64,000 nucleotides of DNA from Capronia americana (GCA_016110215.1 JADWQD010000021.1:1-64000); one strand, 5' to 3'. Positions 47,809 to 60,141 are shown, counted from the stretch's first letter. The notes: generated from the sequence alone by a model not told the origin. Made by a program: numbers and translations.

Positions 47809-48163
47809 TTATCTTGACCAAGCCGGTAGGGTCTCGCGGCGGCCCTCCGGGATTCTTGGCTCAGGAGGTTCGATGTTCTTGATTGCTGGACGGGAGGAGG
47901 TGGATTAGCATACGTACAGATATCGCGCAGAAAGATGCAGGGAGGTTCATATATAGACAGACATCATTCAAAGAGGATGTAGAGACGGCAAAGTAAGCGA
48001 TTACGTCAACACGAGAGGGCTTCTTACCTTGAACGACTCTCTTGGCCAGTGAGGGTTTCTTCTCTTTCTGTGCGTGTGCCCTCTCCTTCTCACTCATGAT
48101 CGAGTCCGTGGAGATAGAGGCGGTGTCGAAAGACGTGTTGGGCTTGGAGTCTGATGAAGGCAT
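47809..48163 (-). CDS. Small basic protein, 70 aa, function unknown
   Basis: I read two exons, 48163-48028 and 47885-47809, with a GT-AG intron (48027-47886), giving 70 aa. The N-terminus is Ser/Thr-rich (DTASISTDSIM). A Lys-rich helix follows (SEKERAHAQKEKKPSLAKR), and the second exon contributes VVQ-AIKNIEPPEPRIPEGRR and ends in ETLPAWSR. There is no signal peptide or membrane segment. I do not recognise the family. The regular exon structure, the lack of stop codons and a purine-rich coding composition argue that it is real, but this is a judgement by eye. The read-through version without splicing would be 100 aa and would contain an unlikely hydrophobic stretch. Confidence 0.5.
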
Positions 48164-50400
48164 CCTGGGCAGATATGGTATAGGATAGAACGACTGTTCC
48201 TGTATGAAGGCGGTCGTGCTGGAGGAAGTGGCAACAGGTAACAGGAAGGTTCAGGTAAGCTTTCCTTTCGAGAAGTTCTTGGTAATGAGCTTGTGTGCGG
48301 GAATGAGAGAAGAGACTGCCTCAGGAATCCAGTCAGGCGGCTCTTCTTTATACACGGGACACGAGGCTTGGACGACACGGGAACCATGGGCCCCTTTCGA
48401 TTTCACGGTGGCCTGGTCAGGCAACGTGCGTATGAGGACCTGCCTCCGTATACGACACTCGCGCGGCGATAGGTCAGCGCTTTGACTCGCACGACCACTT
48501 TAACCTACCGCATCCGGCAGGATAGCAAAGCATTGCACAAGGCTTGTGGGCGGAAGCAGGGGGGGGTCCAGGGTGGATCATGACTGCGGCGCTAATCTTT
48601 CGGGTTCGGACGTGGGTGTTGGTGTAAGCGACGTCCAGGTGCCACACTGCTGCTAAAGTCGGTATGAGATCTGACTCATAAGGATGATTTTGCTGTCAGC
48701 AGAAACCGCATTCAATGATCCATCGTGATTGTGGTGCTCTATTTTCAAGTGCCGTTTCCTCGAAAGTGTCGGTCCATAATCATTACCACCGCGGTGCAAT
48801 GCTTACACAGTTCGTCCACCACAGCGGTCAAGTGTGTTGACTGGCGGAGGGAGGCGTGGATAAGCTCGTCGCTCAAGGCTCCCGACAAAAGCTTGGTTGC
48901 GGAGTTGCATTGGCGACCGAGGCGAGCCTCCCCAAAACAACAAACCACGATGTACTACTACCACGCGCGATTTGCACAACGTACGCCAGCGCCAATCACA
49001 ACGCAGCACAACAGCCACTACAACGGGACCGCCAGGCCGCCGTATTTTGTTACGCTGTCTGCCTGACTCACAACTGTCTATCCCGCGTTCCATTTCATGT
49101 CTTTCTGCGTCATCGTCCTCGTCCCCGTGAGTGCCTGGACCGGACAATTCGCATGCAGTTCGATTCGGTCCAATCTCCCAGCTTCTGGAAGTGGAAGGTG
49201 GGACAGACCTGGAGCGACACGACTTGGACCGGACGACCATTAAGACCGCAAGACCATGAAGCCTCGACCTCCCTCCGCACAACATATGCAGGCATCTCCC
49301 AATGATGTGTCCGGCAAGCAGCTACCGTTCTCTTTCTCTTCAACCCGCTCCAAGCCGTCATGCGAGCTGAAAGCTTCCTCTCGTACAATGGCGCCCGGGG
49401 CCCCGATCTCAGATGCTAGGCAACCAGGATATTCGTTGCCAGCTCTCCAGCAATATCGAGCCGTTCAATTGCCATGGGGGGAAGATCGGCCTGCAGACCA
49501 TCCTCCATATACGCAGGCATCATTCGTATTCGTACTCACACGGCTTATCCCCCTGTCGTAATGCCGCTTGCTGCTGCATCTGATGCTCTGAGCGAGTTCT
49601 TTCTTTCCTCGTTTTGGAATGCTCGAGACGACCTACTTACACTTAGTATCTACACAGCGACATTGTCGATCTGCTCGATCTGCGCTACTGGTCATGACGT
49701 TCGGTGCGATATGCTACGCTTCGGCTGCGTGGAGAGGAACCTAGGACCTCTTGAATTTCGTTACTCGAATACTTTTGGCTGCCTGTCGACGGTTTCTCCC
49801 CATGCCCCAATACACTCAATGGACATCCAGGCATTGATATTCTGAAGGTCCTCTTGCGCGTCGAGTTCCAGTGCGGTCCCCTGGTAGTCAGCCCTTGGTA
49901 TGTCGCTGAAAGAAGCTCGACTTCTCAGCGCAACCTACTCACTAACGAAACGAACTACTTACTTACTGTCCTCCACCGGCTCTGGGGGTACTGTGAAATA
50001 TTGAATCATGCTAACTTGAACAATCCCGTCGACCCAGCCACAGAGCAACACCACCCGCAGCATCTCCAGCACAAAGGGAATGCAGTTGTCTACGCAGAAC
50101 AAACAGTGCACCATGGACGGACGGGTGGACTTTGTGTCTATCTCAATGGATCAGACAATGCTCGCAACATTCACAAGGGAGTACTGAACAGCTGCCTCAG
50201 CAGCGCACAAACACATCCTCCAGCAAACATGGCCCGTCTTATTTGAGCATTGAATTTTAACAGACCAGATGAAGCCGCGCCGTCAGGATCTTCCTCTTCC
50301 TTTTTCACTTCCCTTTCACTTCTGCTCACCCGCGCAATCCCCTTCACATAGTCTACTAGTCATTCAGCCAGGCGACGCGACCACCAACCAAACAGTACCA
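48164..50400. other. Gene-poor stretch, 2.2 kb
   Basis: Frames of up to about 160 codons overlap on both strands between 48700 and 50250. None has a recognisable domain or splice logic. The region has no transposon features that I can see. Confidence 0.35.
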
Positions 50401-50760
50401 ATGACGAAGAAAGTCCTCCGCGCGGCTCAAGCCCATCACTTCCCATGCGTTGGCCCCAGACGCCGTCCTCCAGGTCGACAAACACAACGACAGCAACGAC
50501 AGCAACAACAGCGCCGAACCCATGCACGCTTCAGAGGGCGCCGACCCGCTCACCGACGTAGAGTTCGAATGCCACAATGCCCACGACTACCGCCACGAGC
50601 ACCACCACCTATCTACGCACGAGCCATGCAGACGTTTCAGGAGGCCATTCAGACTGCGCGCATGGATATCTTCGTTGCTGTTATTGCTGTGGCTATTGTT
50701 GCTGTGGGGGGAGTTCTGTTGATGGTTCGGCATCGGCAAGGACAACGACAAGGACACTGA
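50401..50760 (+). CDS. Possible small membrane-tailed protein, 119 aa (weak)
   Basis: The frame from ATG 50401 encodes a basic, Gln/Arg-rich N-terminus and a C-terminal hydrophobic segment (DIFVAVIAVAIVAVGGVLLM) followed by a short polar tail. That is the layout of a tail-anchored protein. An overlapping plus-strand frame (50450-50722) also ends in a Leu-rich hydrophobic tail and is acidic and His-rich. It lacks an ATG near its start. Either one frame is real, an intron joins the two, or both are chance. I recognise no family. Confidence 0.25.
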   Translation: MTKKVLRAAQAHHFPCVGPRRRPPGRQTQRQQRQQQQRRTHARFRGRRPAHRRRVRMPQCPRLPPRAPPPIYARAMQTFQEAIQTARMDIFVAVIAVAIVAVGGVLLMVRHRQGQRQGH

Positions 50761-52101
50761 GACCGAGATCGAGATTGACATGGATGCTGGATTACTTTGT
50801 GTGGTCTGTGTTCCGGGACTGCAGACAGGTTAGTTGGTGCGAGTGCAGGATTGGAATGGATTGGAAGGGTCGGTGAATGGATGACATGGGATGAGATGAA
50901 GACATGCGTGTGTTCCATGCATGTAGAGCTGGCGGTGACTTGTGATCATGTTTCGTGGCGGACACCCCGTGGGATCCCCCCGAGGAACTGGCCTCCACGC
51001 TTTGCGTTCTGGAGAGCGTCAAGGAAGCCGCGAGGCTATCCTCGACTTCGGGAAACGGAGATCCCATTTCTGGCTGGGATAGCAGGGTAACTGAGGACCC
51101 CGGGCCAACTCTTTCCAAGCATGTCAAATCCTCATAACTAGGCACGCTGTGGTCAAAGTCCCTCTGCGGAACATGGCAGTAACGTTGTTGTCCACCATTG
51201 AAACACGATGCTCTCGAGCCTTTCACCCGCATTCACGTCCTGAGCCTCGATTGGAACAGGCGATAACTTTCCAATCTTCCTCTCTCCCCCCAGGTTCAAT
51301 ATCTTTTAAGCCCGAATCATTCACACCTGCCCAGAGTACTCACCAAGCTGGAATCTTGTGGGTCAGGCGCCTCAGTGACGAAACTCCCCTTGAACCGATT
51401 AGGAGGCTGAACGTCAAGAGTCGTGTCGTCACGATATCCCGGCACTCGACTACTCGATGTCGTTGATTCAAGGCATTCAAATTCTTTTCGAAGGAGTAAT
51501 GGTCAGATGTCTCAACCGGGAAGATGAGATAGATTCTGGGTGCAGATGGGTGATGAGCTCAAGATAGAGACGATGATGGGGCGGGGAGGGTTGATTGAGG
51601 CCGCAAGGGAGACGTAGTGTTGGAAGACATTGGCGTGGATAATGGGCGGGATCTCAGACCACCCAGAGACCCGGTATATGATGTCGTGGACTGTTCCTAG
51701 GGGGGGGTGTTGCGATGGCAACAACGTGAGTTGAAGTTTTGTTGAACCTCGCGTTTGGAGATTGACGGCGATGTAGAAGAGTAAGGACTTCGCTTCGAGC
51801 GCAAAGAGATCAAAGCGGAGGTATAACTACTCACCTAAGACGAGAAGTTATCGATTCATCACCATGGCGAGGATCTTTGACGTTAAGGTCCCCTTGCTTT
51901 GGACGAGTCTGAGAGGCTTCCTTTCCAAACGATGACTCTTGAAAAGTAAGTCCAGAGTATGCTCTCATGCAGTTGTTGGATGGACGGCACGGGCAGGGAC
52001 ACCTGATTCTGCCAAATCCGTCAAAAAGACGGGGGTTTCATTCATGTCTGTTCAACGTACGCTTGCTGAATCCGAAAAAGAAGTGCGCTCCATTCCCAAT
52101 G
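50761..52101. other. Intergenic, 1.3 kb
   Basis: No coding sequence is recognisable between the weak small frame and the 3' end of sys1. A few short frames occur on both strands. Confidence 0.4.
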
Positions 52102-52790
52102 CTATACATTTTCATCTCCTCCTAGATTACCCATTTCATAGCTATTATTCCCCATAAGTGGTTCCGCGGACCCGTTTGCCGCGTCTCCCGCTGGGTTGGT
52201 GTTCTTCTTCGTCGCGGGAGTTCCAAAACTTATAGGCTGCATTTCTCTGTATCGACACGCCCAAACGCCCGTAACGATCATTAGTGCCGCGCTGGCAGCT
52301 TCAAGACCCCACCAGAGCAGATTCGTAGGTAATGCGCCGGCGTAGAAGGACGTGACGAGCAGGTGGATGAAGTGGATTGTCAACGCGAAGTCCGGGACGA
52401 GTTTCGAGCGTGAGATGAAGATGAGGATCGGGATCACCCTTTTTTTGTTCCCTGTCAGCAGGTGTTTCCCCCGGTTTCTAGTCCACGTTACTTGGCCAGC
52501 CCATCACGGGTAAGCCGACGGTGTAGGACATATACGTACGTGACAAACCCGTTGACGACACACAGAAAGCCGACCGTCCAGCCGAGGGTGTTGTCTCCCC
52601 TCACGCTCCGCCAGTCGAGGACCAAGTCCGGGGAGAACTTCTGGCCGAGCACAAGCGACACAAACACGGCAAGGATGAAGAATGTCGTGTAGTACCACAG
52701 CTGGAGGACGAGGATGGAACGCAGGATCTTGAGGGGTGGGAGTTCCGTGAGGGCGCCGGATCGGGGTGGTTTTCGGCGCGGGCGGGGCAT
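52102..52790 (-). CDS. sys1: Golgi membrane protein Sys1
   Basis: I read two exons, 52790-52540 and 52438-52102, giving 195 aa, normal for the family. Sys1 recruits the Arl3 GTPase to the trans-Golgi and supports Golgi-endosome traffic. The N-terminus MPRPRRKPPRSGALTELPPL is typical. Four membrane segments follow: LQLWYYTTFFILAVFVSLV, TLGWTVGFLCVVNGFVT-VIPILIF, IHFIHLLVTSFYAGALP and AASAALMIVTGVWACRY. The family signature RSKLVPDFALTIHFIHL is intact. The tail is polar and ends in an acidic stretch. The intron at 52539-52439 uses GTACGT and an unusual acceptor after a run of A. A second possibility (GTATAT to GACAG) would insert Lys-rich residues in a membrane segment and is less likely. Transcribed away from coa6. 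Confidence 0.88.
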
Positions 52791-53218
52791 TATCTGACGG
52801 GATCGCAGTGTCTGTGTGGGATAGCAACTGCTATTGCCGCCATGGGTGGTGGAAGCGTGCTTGTCGGTTCGATATCATCGTTGCATGGCATGGGTGAAGA
52901 GTAGAGGTGTTCAGTGAGAGATGATGTGGTACTGGGTACTCGACTCCGCGCCTGAGGTACAGCCTCGTCACGTGCATGCAAGGCTGAGCCGTCTCCAACT
53001 TTCTGCTTTCGACTGAAGCTTGCGGGCTCGGAGAAATACTTCAATTCATTCACAATATATGGTGCATACCCTCACGTTAATTACACAACTGCAAGAGATT
53101 GACTGAAGGTGAACTACTGTTCGACACCCTGATAGGTTCTAGGGAACTCACTCACTCAATTATTGTCGACAAGTCTATCTTTGCGCGTTCCCATCCCTCC
53201 ACCTCCGCCGCATCTACC
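52791..53218. promoter_or_regulatory. Divergent promoter region between sys1 and coa6
   Basis: About 430 bp separate the two start codons, which face away from each other. Both promoters must lie here. No specific site is named. Confidence 0.5.
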
Positions 53219-53688
53219 ATGACCTGGGGCCTCCCCTCCTGGCTAGGAGGCTCCTCCAACCCTTCATTACCACAATCCACAAATCAGCCCCCTCGGTCGA
53301 AAGACGGGGGCTATGTCGCCCCCGACCGCACCTCCCGAGAACATTGCTATGAGTCCCGCGACGCATTCTTCCAATGTCTCGACCGGAATGATATCATCGA
53401 TGCAGTCAAGGATGATGAGAAGAGTAGGAAGCTTTGCCCCGCAGAGGTGGTAGCCTACGAGCGAGATTGTGCGAGGAGTTGGGTAAGCTGCTTTTCTCGG
53501 TCGTGGATCGTGCGAAGAATGAGGCGACAAAGACGAGACTGACACGCGCGGCACAGATCAAATACTTCAAGGAGAAGAGAGTGATGGACTACAAGCGCGA
53601 CCGCACGTTAGAGCAGATTGCCAAGGAGGATGCTGCGGCGTCGGCGAAGGCCAAAGCAGAGAGAGGAGGGAAGGCGTGGTTCGGATGA
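53219..53688 (+). CDS. coa6: Cytochrome c oxidase assembly factor Coa6
   Basis: I read two exons, 53219-53482 and 53557-53688, with a GT-AG intron (53483-53556), giving 131 aa. Coa6 is a small twin-Cys protein of the mitochondrial intermembrane space that helps copper delivery to Cox2. The motif pair is visible: C-x9-C in HCYESRDAFFQCLDRND and C-x10-C in LCPAEVVAYERDCARSW, the pattern expected for Coa6/Cox6B-like proteins. The intron sits just after SW, joining it to IKYFKEKRVMDYKR, a conserved C-terminal helix. ATG 53219 gives the short normal N-terminus (MTWGLPSWLGGSS); the in-frame ATG 120 bases upstream is less likely. The last about 25 residues are Ala/Lys-rich. It is convergent with cog5. 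Confidence 0.9.
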
Positions 53689-53973
53689 TGGTAGGCCGTC
53701 AGGCTGAGGCACGGAGGCTTCCATAAGCACCAGGGGAGGCTCGCGAGCTCGAGCACAGAGTTTCCGTCTTGTATAAACGAGACTGTGGTGCTGTAAAAAA
53801 GTTACATGGCGTGGTATTGCATCAGGTGGGGAGCCCGTTTTGGGCCTATGCTGGTGGGATTGCACAAGCTGCGCTTTCTTGAATCGATCATCTTCACTCC
53901 TAGTTTGGAGGGCCTCTGGCTACACACATCTCAACTCTGGGTGGCAGGGTTCCTTTCCCAGAAGCAGTTCTTG

Positions 53974-55446
53974 CTACCGACCGAGCAAGCCTACGACGCT
54001 CCCGACCATTACCGCGGCCTCACGCTCCCAGTTCTCGACGACTCCTTCTCCCTTGGTCGTTGCGGTGGCCCTCGTGTCTCCTAGCGTCACAGCCCGCGGG
54101 AGTCTTGAGCCTCGTAGGACGCACTCTCGGATCTCAGCCCTTACCATATCACGCTGACTGCGGAGCGTGCGAGCTGAAATGCCGCCTCGATTGAGGATCT
54201 CCTGAACCCGTGTGGATAGCGAAGAGGCCAGAGACCGCCAGAAATAGGAGGGCAATGATGCTGTATCCAGAGCATTGAGAAGAAGTGTCAGGAAATTATC
54301 CGTAGGCTGTTTGGTGGCGGGAGTGGCTTCATCTTCATCCGAGGTGTCGTCGTCGATCGTGAGCGTGTCGATGTGCGCGGGGACTTCGGACGCCAGCATA
54401 GGGTGCTCGGGGGCCACTATACTCCGCAATAGTGCTTCTAAGGCCACGATATTTTGGCATCTTGCGCTAGTCTCAAGTAAGGCTCTGTCGAGGGTCGGCA
54501 GTTGCCCAAGTGCCCGCCCTATCGATGCTGAACTTGAAGTGATGGCAGTCTGCAGATACCCCTGCAGTGCACGTATCAGATATTCCGGCTCGAAGTCCTT
54601 CCTGGCCATCTTCTGTCCATCCAGTCGTGGTGCTGGGGAGAGGAGGTACAGTATATGTGCTGCACCGCTGAATCGAGCACGGCTGTCTTCCACCTCTCGA
54701 TATGTAGGCGCTGAGGTTGTTGGAGCTCCGCCGGGCCCCGGGGACAACGTACTCATTGAGAACTCTCTCACAACTCGTCGTGCGAATTCCAGGATCCTAG
54801 CCTCTCCATCCTCAAAGACCCTCCCTCGTAGAGTCCTCACAAGGTTGATACGGCCCAGTTCTGGACCTTCGCCGACCATGATATCGCGGAAAGAAAGAAT
54901 TGTCAGGCTGGCGCGGATGAGCACCCCATGGTCTTCTTTGCCGACGCGGGTGGCTCCTAGGCCGGATTCATTAACAAGGACCTCGAATTGCCTGGCCAAA
55001 TTGAGAACACGCTGTACACTTCTGCCAAGCCTGAGGACTTCCCAGCTCCGTTGGGCGATGGTTTGGGCCTCGGCGGCCTTCTGGTGCCGAACAAGTACCT
55101 CCTTCTCCAACCGTTCGTAGCTCACATTCAGCCGTGCTCGTTCTTCCTCGACTTTAGACAGGATCCGTTGTGCCGCGGTGTTTTGGGTTGACGTGTACGT
55201 TAGAATATCAAGTGCTGAGCGGGAGGTGAGGGTGTGAATATGTGAGTCAATTTCTTGAAGGTCGAATAGAACACGGGATAGCGGTGTGGTAAGATCTATC
55301 GCTGGGTCGGATGGGTTGTTGGTTGCAAGGACAAGGCTGTTGGCATGGGCATACGGCGAAAAGTCGTCGGAGGTGAGAGAGTCGATGTCAATGTAGGTTG
55401 ATGTTGTCGCGGTGCTCCCGCCGGGGACCGGAACGGCTGTAGTCAT
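53974..55446 (-). CDS. cog5: Conserved oligomeric Golgi complex subunit 5
   Basis: The frame runs from ATG 55446 to 53974 (490 aa, no intron). Cog5 is part of lobe B of the tethering complex that keeps retrograde intra-Golgi traffic and glycosylation enzymes in place. The N-terminal signature YIDIDSLTSDDFSPYAHANS, then LVLATNN and TTPLSRVLFDLQEIDSHI, is typical of fungal Cog5. A helical coiled-coil region follows, with QRILSKVEEERARLNVSYER and RSVQRVLNLARQFEVL. The C-terminal part is helical and matches the family's general layout. No catalytic residues are expected. It lies head away from the 58 kb gene and convergent with coa6. Confidence 0.88.
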   Translation of the reverse strand: MTTAVPVPGGSTATTSTYIDIDSLTSDDFSPYAHANSLVLATNNPSDPAIDLTTPLSRVLFDLQEIDSHIHTLTSRSALDILTYTSTQNTAAQRILSKVEEERARLNVSYERLEKEVLVRHQKAAEAQTIAQRSWEVLRLGRSVQRVLNLARQFEVLVNESGLGATRVGKEDHGVLIRASLTILSFRDIMVGEGPELGRINLVRTLRGRVFEDGEARILEFARRVVREFSMSTLSPGPGGAPTTSAPTYREVEDSRARFSGAAHILYLLSPAPRLDGQKMARKDFEPEYLIRALQGYLQTAITSSSASIGRALGQLPTLDRALLETSARCQNIVALEALLRSIVAPEHPMLASEVPAHIDTLTIDDDTSDEDEATPATKQPTDNFLTLLLNALDTASLPSYFWRSLASSLSTRVQEILNRGGISARTLRSQRDMVRAEIRECVLRGSRLPRAVTLGDTRATATTKGEGVVENWEREAAVMVGSVVGLLGR

Positions 55447-58060
55447 GACGGACAATCAGATGTTGCGGGCCTGCAGAGAAACCTTTGCACCCTCGCTACC
55501 ATACTAGTTCGTGTTCGGTGTAGATGGGTGCAATCATTCCCGATGTTCTTTACTGTCCGAAATCTAACGAAGCTGACAACTGTATTTCAAAGACCGATCC
55601 CCTGTCTTGCCATTTCAAGTGTGCCAACTAGGAATTCCAGTTGCACCCGGGGGAGGCCTTGATATGTTCGAGTCTCATCCCAATGGCGCTGGAGATAGCG
55701 GATGGTGGTTGAGATCAAAAGTACATCAAATATCAAATGATGGATGATTGATGTTCCGGCAAGGCTGAAGTTTCTCCGCAGGCTTCGATTAGTTGGCAGC
55801 GCCTCCGAGGCTAAGGAGCTGGCTGCCTCGCCCAAAGTCACAGTACGGAGGAATTATGTATCCACTACCAATAGAAGTGGTCTTTAGGTCCAGTATTCTC
55901 CGTAACTACATTTTACCTCGACAAGGTGCCAGCAGCACGGATCATCACTGCCGTACTAGAGATCTAAACCGCAAAGGAAGGGGTACGGCAGGCAAGGGCT
56001 GTCGGCAGCTCCAGATCAGCGTACATGGTTGTCCTCACAATGTCACATGCAATTGTTGCTATCTTAGCCCCTTGCATCTTTGAGGCGATAATATGCCGAA
56101 CAATTGCTAAATGAGCCGAACATAGATCCGAGTATGCATGGATGGCTTGTACATTAAGACTTCAGAACAGGTCATCTGATATCTAACTCGAACCACAAAT
56201 GTCAGAGAAAAAGGGATGATGATTGGCGCGGCTGCTGGACTCAAAGGGTACCTGACGAAAGTGTGCCTGTTCCTGGATCGAGCGAACACTCGAAAGCGGC
56301 CTCTGGGCTGCGCACAAGGGAGGCGACACTATCCGCAGCACGAAATGCGCAGCACGAATTATGTACCTGACCTGGTTGAATCCTGGGATCTGCCTAAGAC
56401 TGGAGGCAAATGTTGATTGGATTGTCAGACCCGACAGACCCGGGCCAGTTGGGTGCGGGATGTATGCGGTCAGCGGAGAAGGATAAGGATGGCTGTCAGA
56501 AAGGCGCGCCGAGTCTTGGGTGTCCAACGAACAATGAGGTCGGGACAGCGGGCGTTCCGCATCTTAAGCTCTTGTACGCGCAAACAAGGTGAGTCAGGCG
56601 AGGACATACACGAAGCGGAATGTCAGCCTGATGACAGGCTCGCCTTCGCTGTTGGTCTGCATGGCGAAAAGCCGATTCACTGGATCAATCACGCAGGGCA
56701 GTGCGAGTGGGATGACAGGAGAGTCAAACGTAGGGTGGTAAGAAGAGAATAGTAAGTGACCAAGCCATATGTCGTCCCACGAGTTCACGGCCACGGAGGC
56801 AGGTCGCAGCTTCATCCTGATGGATGGGCGACCTGTCTTGGTCAAGTGTGCTGCTGGAAAAGAGCGACGACGGGTCGAAGGTGTGGAGGAAGAGGCCTTT
56901 TAAGATTTGCATCGTGCATTTGAGTGGCCGCGGTGCTGATCTCGCAGGGATGCCCGCGAGGCTAATGCTGCACATCAACCGCTGGCGCAGTTTAACTGAA
57001 GGAGCCCGTGGGCTGTGCCTTGAATATCCTCCAGCCATCAGCCTTGCCCCGCCAATCAGCCTCTGCCCCTCGCATCGTTCATCCTCCGGTAGCCGCTTTC
57101 CAGGCGTCCCAGGCATTTGCTTGCGACAGGCACACTCACAGTCTTTGGTTCGTTGAGCCTGCATGTCTGGGTGTTCGCTCATTTCGCGCTTGGATACCTA
57201 GAGCGTGCATATTGACGGCAGCCATCGGCTCACGGGCTGCACAATAACCCAAACTCCCCTCGAAACCAAGCCGCCCTCCATGCGCACTCCTGCAACTGAA
57301 TGCATCGCACATGCACTTCGTCCTTCCTCTTCTTTGGCGATTCTCGTTTCAATCTCTGTCTGAGTTCCCCTTCGTCCTGAGTACGAGTAGGTGCTGACTA
57401 AACCGAGAATATCCTCGCTCCGGTCATCCCTCCTCTTGACGCTGGGCATCCCCACTGGCCGCTCAGCACGGTTGCCCTAGGCTCGTCATCTGCCACCGGC
57501 CTGGATCTGGTCCAGGCTCCACCATGCACACCAGGGGCACGTCTTGCCGCCAACAATAACTCTCCTCCCACCTCAACTACCCTTCCCGAGTCCTGCGTCC
57601 ACGATCAAACGCATCAAGATCTTGCCCTTCTTCGTCGCGAGTCGTCGACTTTACCTTCTCCGATCTTTCTCTAGCTGTTTCATCACTACCCGTTTCTGTC
57701 CTTCGTCATCCCCTGGCAACTTCCCTGGCCACGTCGATCGTATGGCCCATCGGCTTGCGCAACCGCAACCTTGCTGAACCCTTCTGCGCGCGGAAACCCT
57801 AGTCTTATCACCGTGCGCCAGCCCCTCCGAGAGCGTCCGTTGACGTCGCCACCCATTCGACCCTTTCGCTGCTGAATCTTCCATCTTCTTTCAGGCCGTC
57901 GCCATATCCTCTCTGTCGACGTTATCCATCGCGAAGCGAAACATAGCGCAGCCTCACCGTCGACACGCTGCTCCGGATGTGTCATTACTGCGTGGCGTAA
58001 CGCCGCAACCACTCAAGTGCCTGGAGGTCGCACTAACCCTGCCTCACTTCAGGCCCCGCG
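55447..58060. other. Intergenic, 2.6 kb, including a long leader
   Basis: This stretch separates cog5 from the C2H2 gene, which point away from each other. Small frames overlap on both strands without support. From about 57540 the plus strand is pyrimidine-rich, fitting a long 5' untranslated region of the C2H2 gene. Confidence 0.4.
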
Positions 58061-60141
58061 ATGGCAGCCATTTCCAGCCTTGTCTTAAGCGACAACTTAT
58101 CATCAAAGGACAGAATGGAGGAGCTGGATTCTCCTACAACGCCACGACCTGGCCGTTACGGCCCATCGGTGACAGACGAATCTAACATGGCAATGATCGA
58201 TCATGCTCTTCAGTCCCGGGCAAGCTCCTCCACGAATTCCCAGCTATCGAGTCGAGGCACACAAACTGGCAACCATCAAGCCGCGGAAAGAAGAGACAGT
58301 GAAGAGGCAATATCCTCGACCATGGATATGGACGATGATGACGATGGTGTACCTGGTTCGGACAACGATGCCGAGTCGGGCGAGGCAGACTCTGCCTCGA
58401 GAAAGAAAAAAGGCCAGAGGTTTTTCTGCACGGGCTATCCGCCCTGTAACCTCAGCTTCACCCGGAGCGAGCACTTGGCTCGCCATATAAGGAAACATAC
58501 GGGCGAACGTCCGTTTCAATGCCACTGCAACAGGAGATTTTCGCGGCTGGACAACCTTCGACAACATGCTCAGACTGTGCACGTCAACGAGGAAATCCCG
58601 ACCGACTCCCTTGCCGCTACTGGGACTCGCTTTCAACGGCAGATCCGCACCGATCGTGTCAGACCGACTGGTCGGCCGCGGACGGGCACTGGTGGGAGTA
58701 CGGGAGGACACAGCCGGGGACATAGTCGAAATCTCTCCGCCTCAAGTATTGGATCAACATCTTCCAACTACAGCGTGGTGACAGAGGGGAAGAGGCGCCC
58801 GCCACCCCTGCTGATGGCCAACGACAACACGAGTAGGCCAAGTCTGGGCATCGATCCACCGCATACACCACCTGCTCAGTATCGGGGATACAACCCATCT
58901 TCCCCCAGCGGTATGAGCACACCTACCTCTGCCAACTTTTCCGCCACCCCTGGGAGTCCTGGGTTTTTATCATCCATGGCTTCACCTGTTTCGAGCAACG
59001 CTCGCCTGGGCGGCTTCTTTGGCTCAAGGCCCCAGGCCCGTCGCCTGTCGGTACCTTCTGGTCCCAACCCCTATCAAAATCAGTATCCTCCGGGCTATCC
59101 TGTAGGGTATATGGGCCAGATGGGCCCACCCAGTTCTCACGCATCCTCGAATTCCAGTGTATTTGCCAGCCCTACTTCAACATCATTTCCAATTGGTGCC
59201 GGCCAGCAAATACCGCCGGGCGAGGACTGGCGCAGACGGACGTGGCACGCATCCACGTATCCTGCTGGCAATTATAACTACGGACGCCCTGCCACAAGCG
59301 GGTTAACTTATTCGCAGACCCCAGATGCCCCTCAACCAGCACATGCGCAACATGCAACAGCAGCAGCAGGTCAAGCCCCTCGGTTGCCAGGCATTGAGAG
59401 TTTCGATCATGTACAGCATCGCTCGTATACTCCTCCTCGTCGCCAGCCCAGTCCTATGCAGATTGACCCCAGCCTATCATCCGCGCCGCTCGGCGCAGAC
59501 CCTCGTGCGCGCCAAGGGCATGTATCGTGGGACGGCCAACGTCCCAGCCAGTATCCCGAGCTTGAGGATCGAGCGCACGCTGCAGGTTCCTGGGGTCAGC
59601 AGACTTTAAATGAGATCCAGAGCGTTGGCATGCGGTATAATGAACCGTCCAGGCATGCCGACATGGGACCCCCACCATCCATGATGACTGTTCAACAACA
59701 CCAGCACATGGCACGCGAGGCGCTCGATGGACAGTCGCAGGGCAAAAGAACGAAGAGGCAAGCGTGGTACGGAGGTCCTACACCGACCCGGACATCCCCC
59801 GAAGACTCTAGCAGTAGCGATGGTGTTCCCACACCTGGCATGACGGCGGTTGAAGTACATCCCATGATCATGTCCAATAGTGGTTATATGGAACCGCAGC
59901 ATGGCCATCTACCTCCTGACACGCATCAGAATGTGAGTGACGCCTCTGGTATCCCACTACTCCTTTCCAGAAGCAAACACTAACCCTTTTACAGGCGTGC
60001 CTCGCGCCCGCTCCGTATATCGAACCCGGCCATCACCAACACCCGATGTCGTTTGGCGGGCGCAGTGGACATGGTGGAGAAATGAACCGACTCGAAGCTC
60101 TGGTGGCTGTGGCCACCAGTGGTGACAATAGCGCTCGATGA
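58061..60141 (+). CDS. Two-finger C2H2 transcription factor
   Basis: I read two exons, 58061-59932 and 59995-60141, with a GT-AG intron (59933-59994), giving 672 aa. The N-terminus is polar and holds an acidic run (DMDDDDDG) just before a basic [10 protein letters not shown]. Two adjacent fingers follow. The first is variant ([25 protein letters not shown]). The TGERPFQC linker leads to the second ([21 protein letters not shown]), with all Cys and His residues present. A basic [16 protein letters not shown] stretch and a long Ser/Pro/Gln/Tyr-rich region, probably an activation domain, make up the rest. The last exon contributes [19 protein letters not shown] and a conserved-looking [13 protein letters not shown] tail. 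Close relatives exist in other filamentous ascomycetes, as I recall, but I assign no name. Confidence 0.85.

Noticed and set aside
48700..50250. A possible gene or transposon remnant in the gene-poor stretch.
   Set aside because: I found no terminal repeats, no transposase-like or reverse-transcriptase-like motifs, and no coherent frame.
51865..51933. A 22-codon plus-strand frame starting ATGGCGAGG.
   Set aside because: Too short, with a stop after 22 codons. I could find no splice partner.
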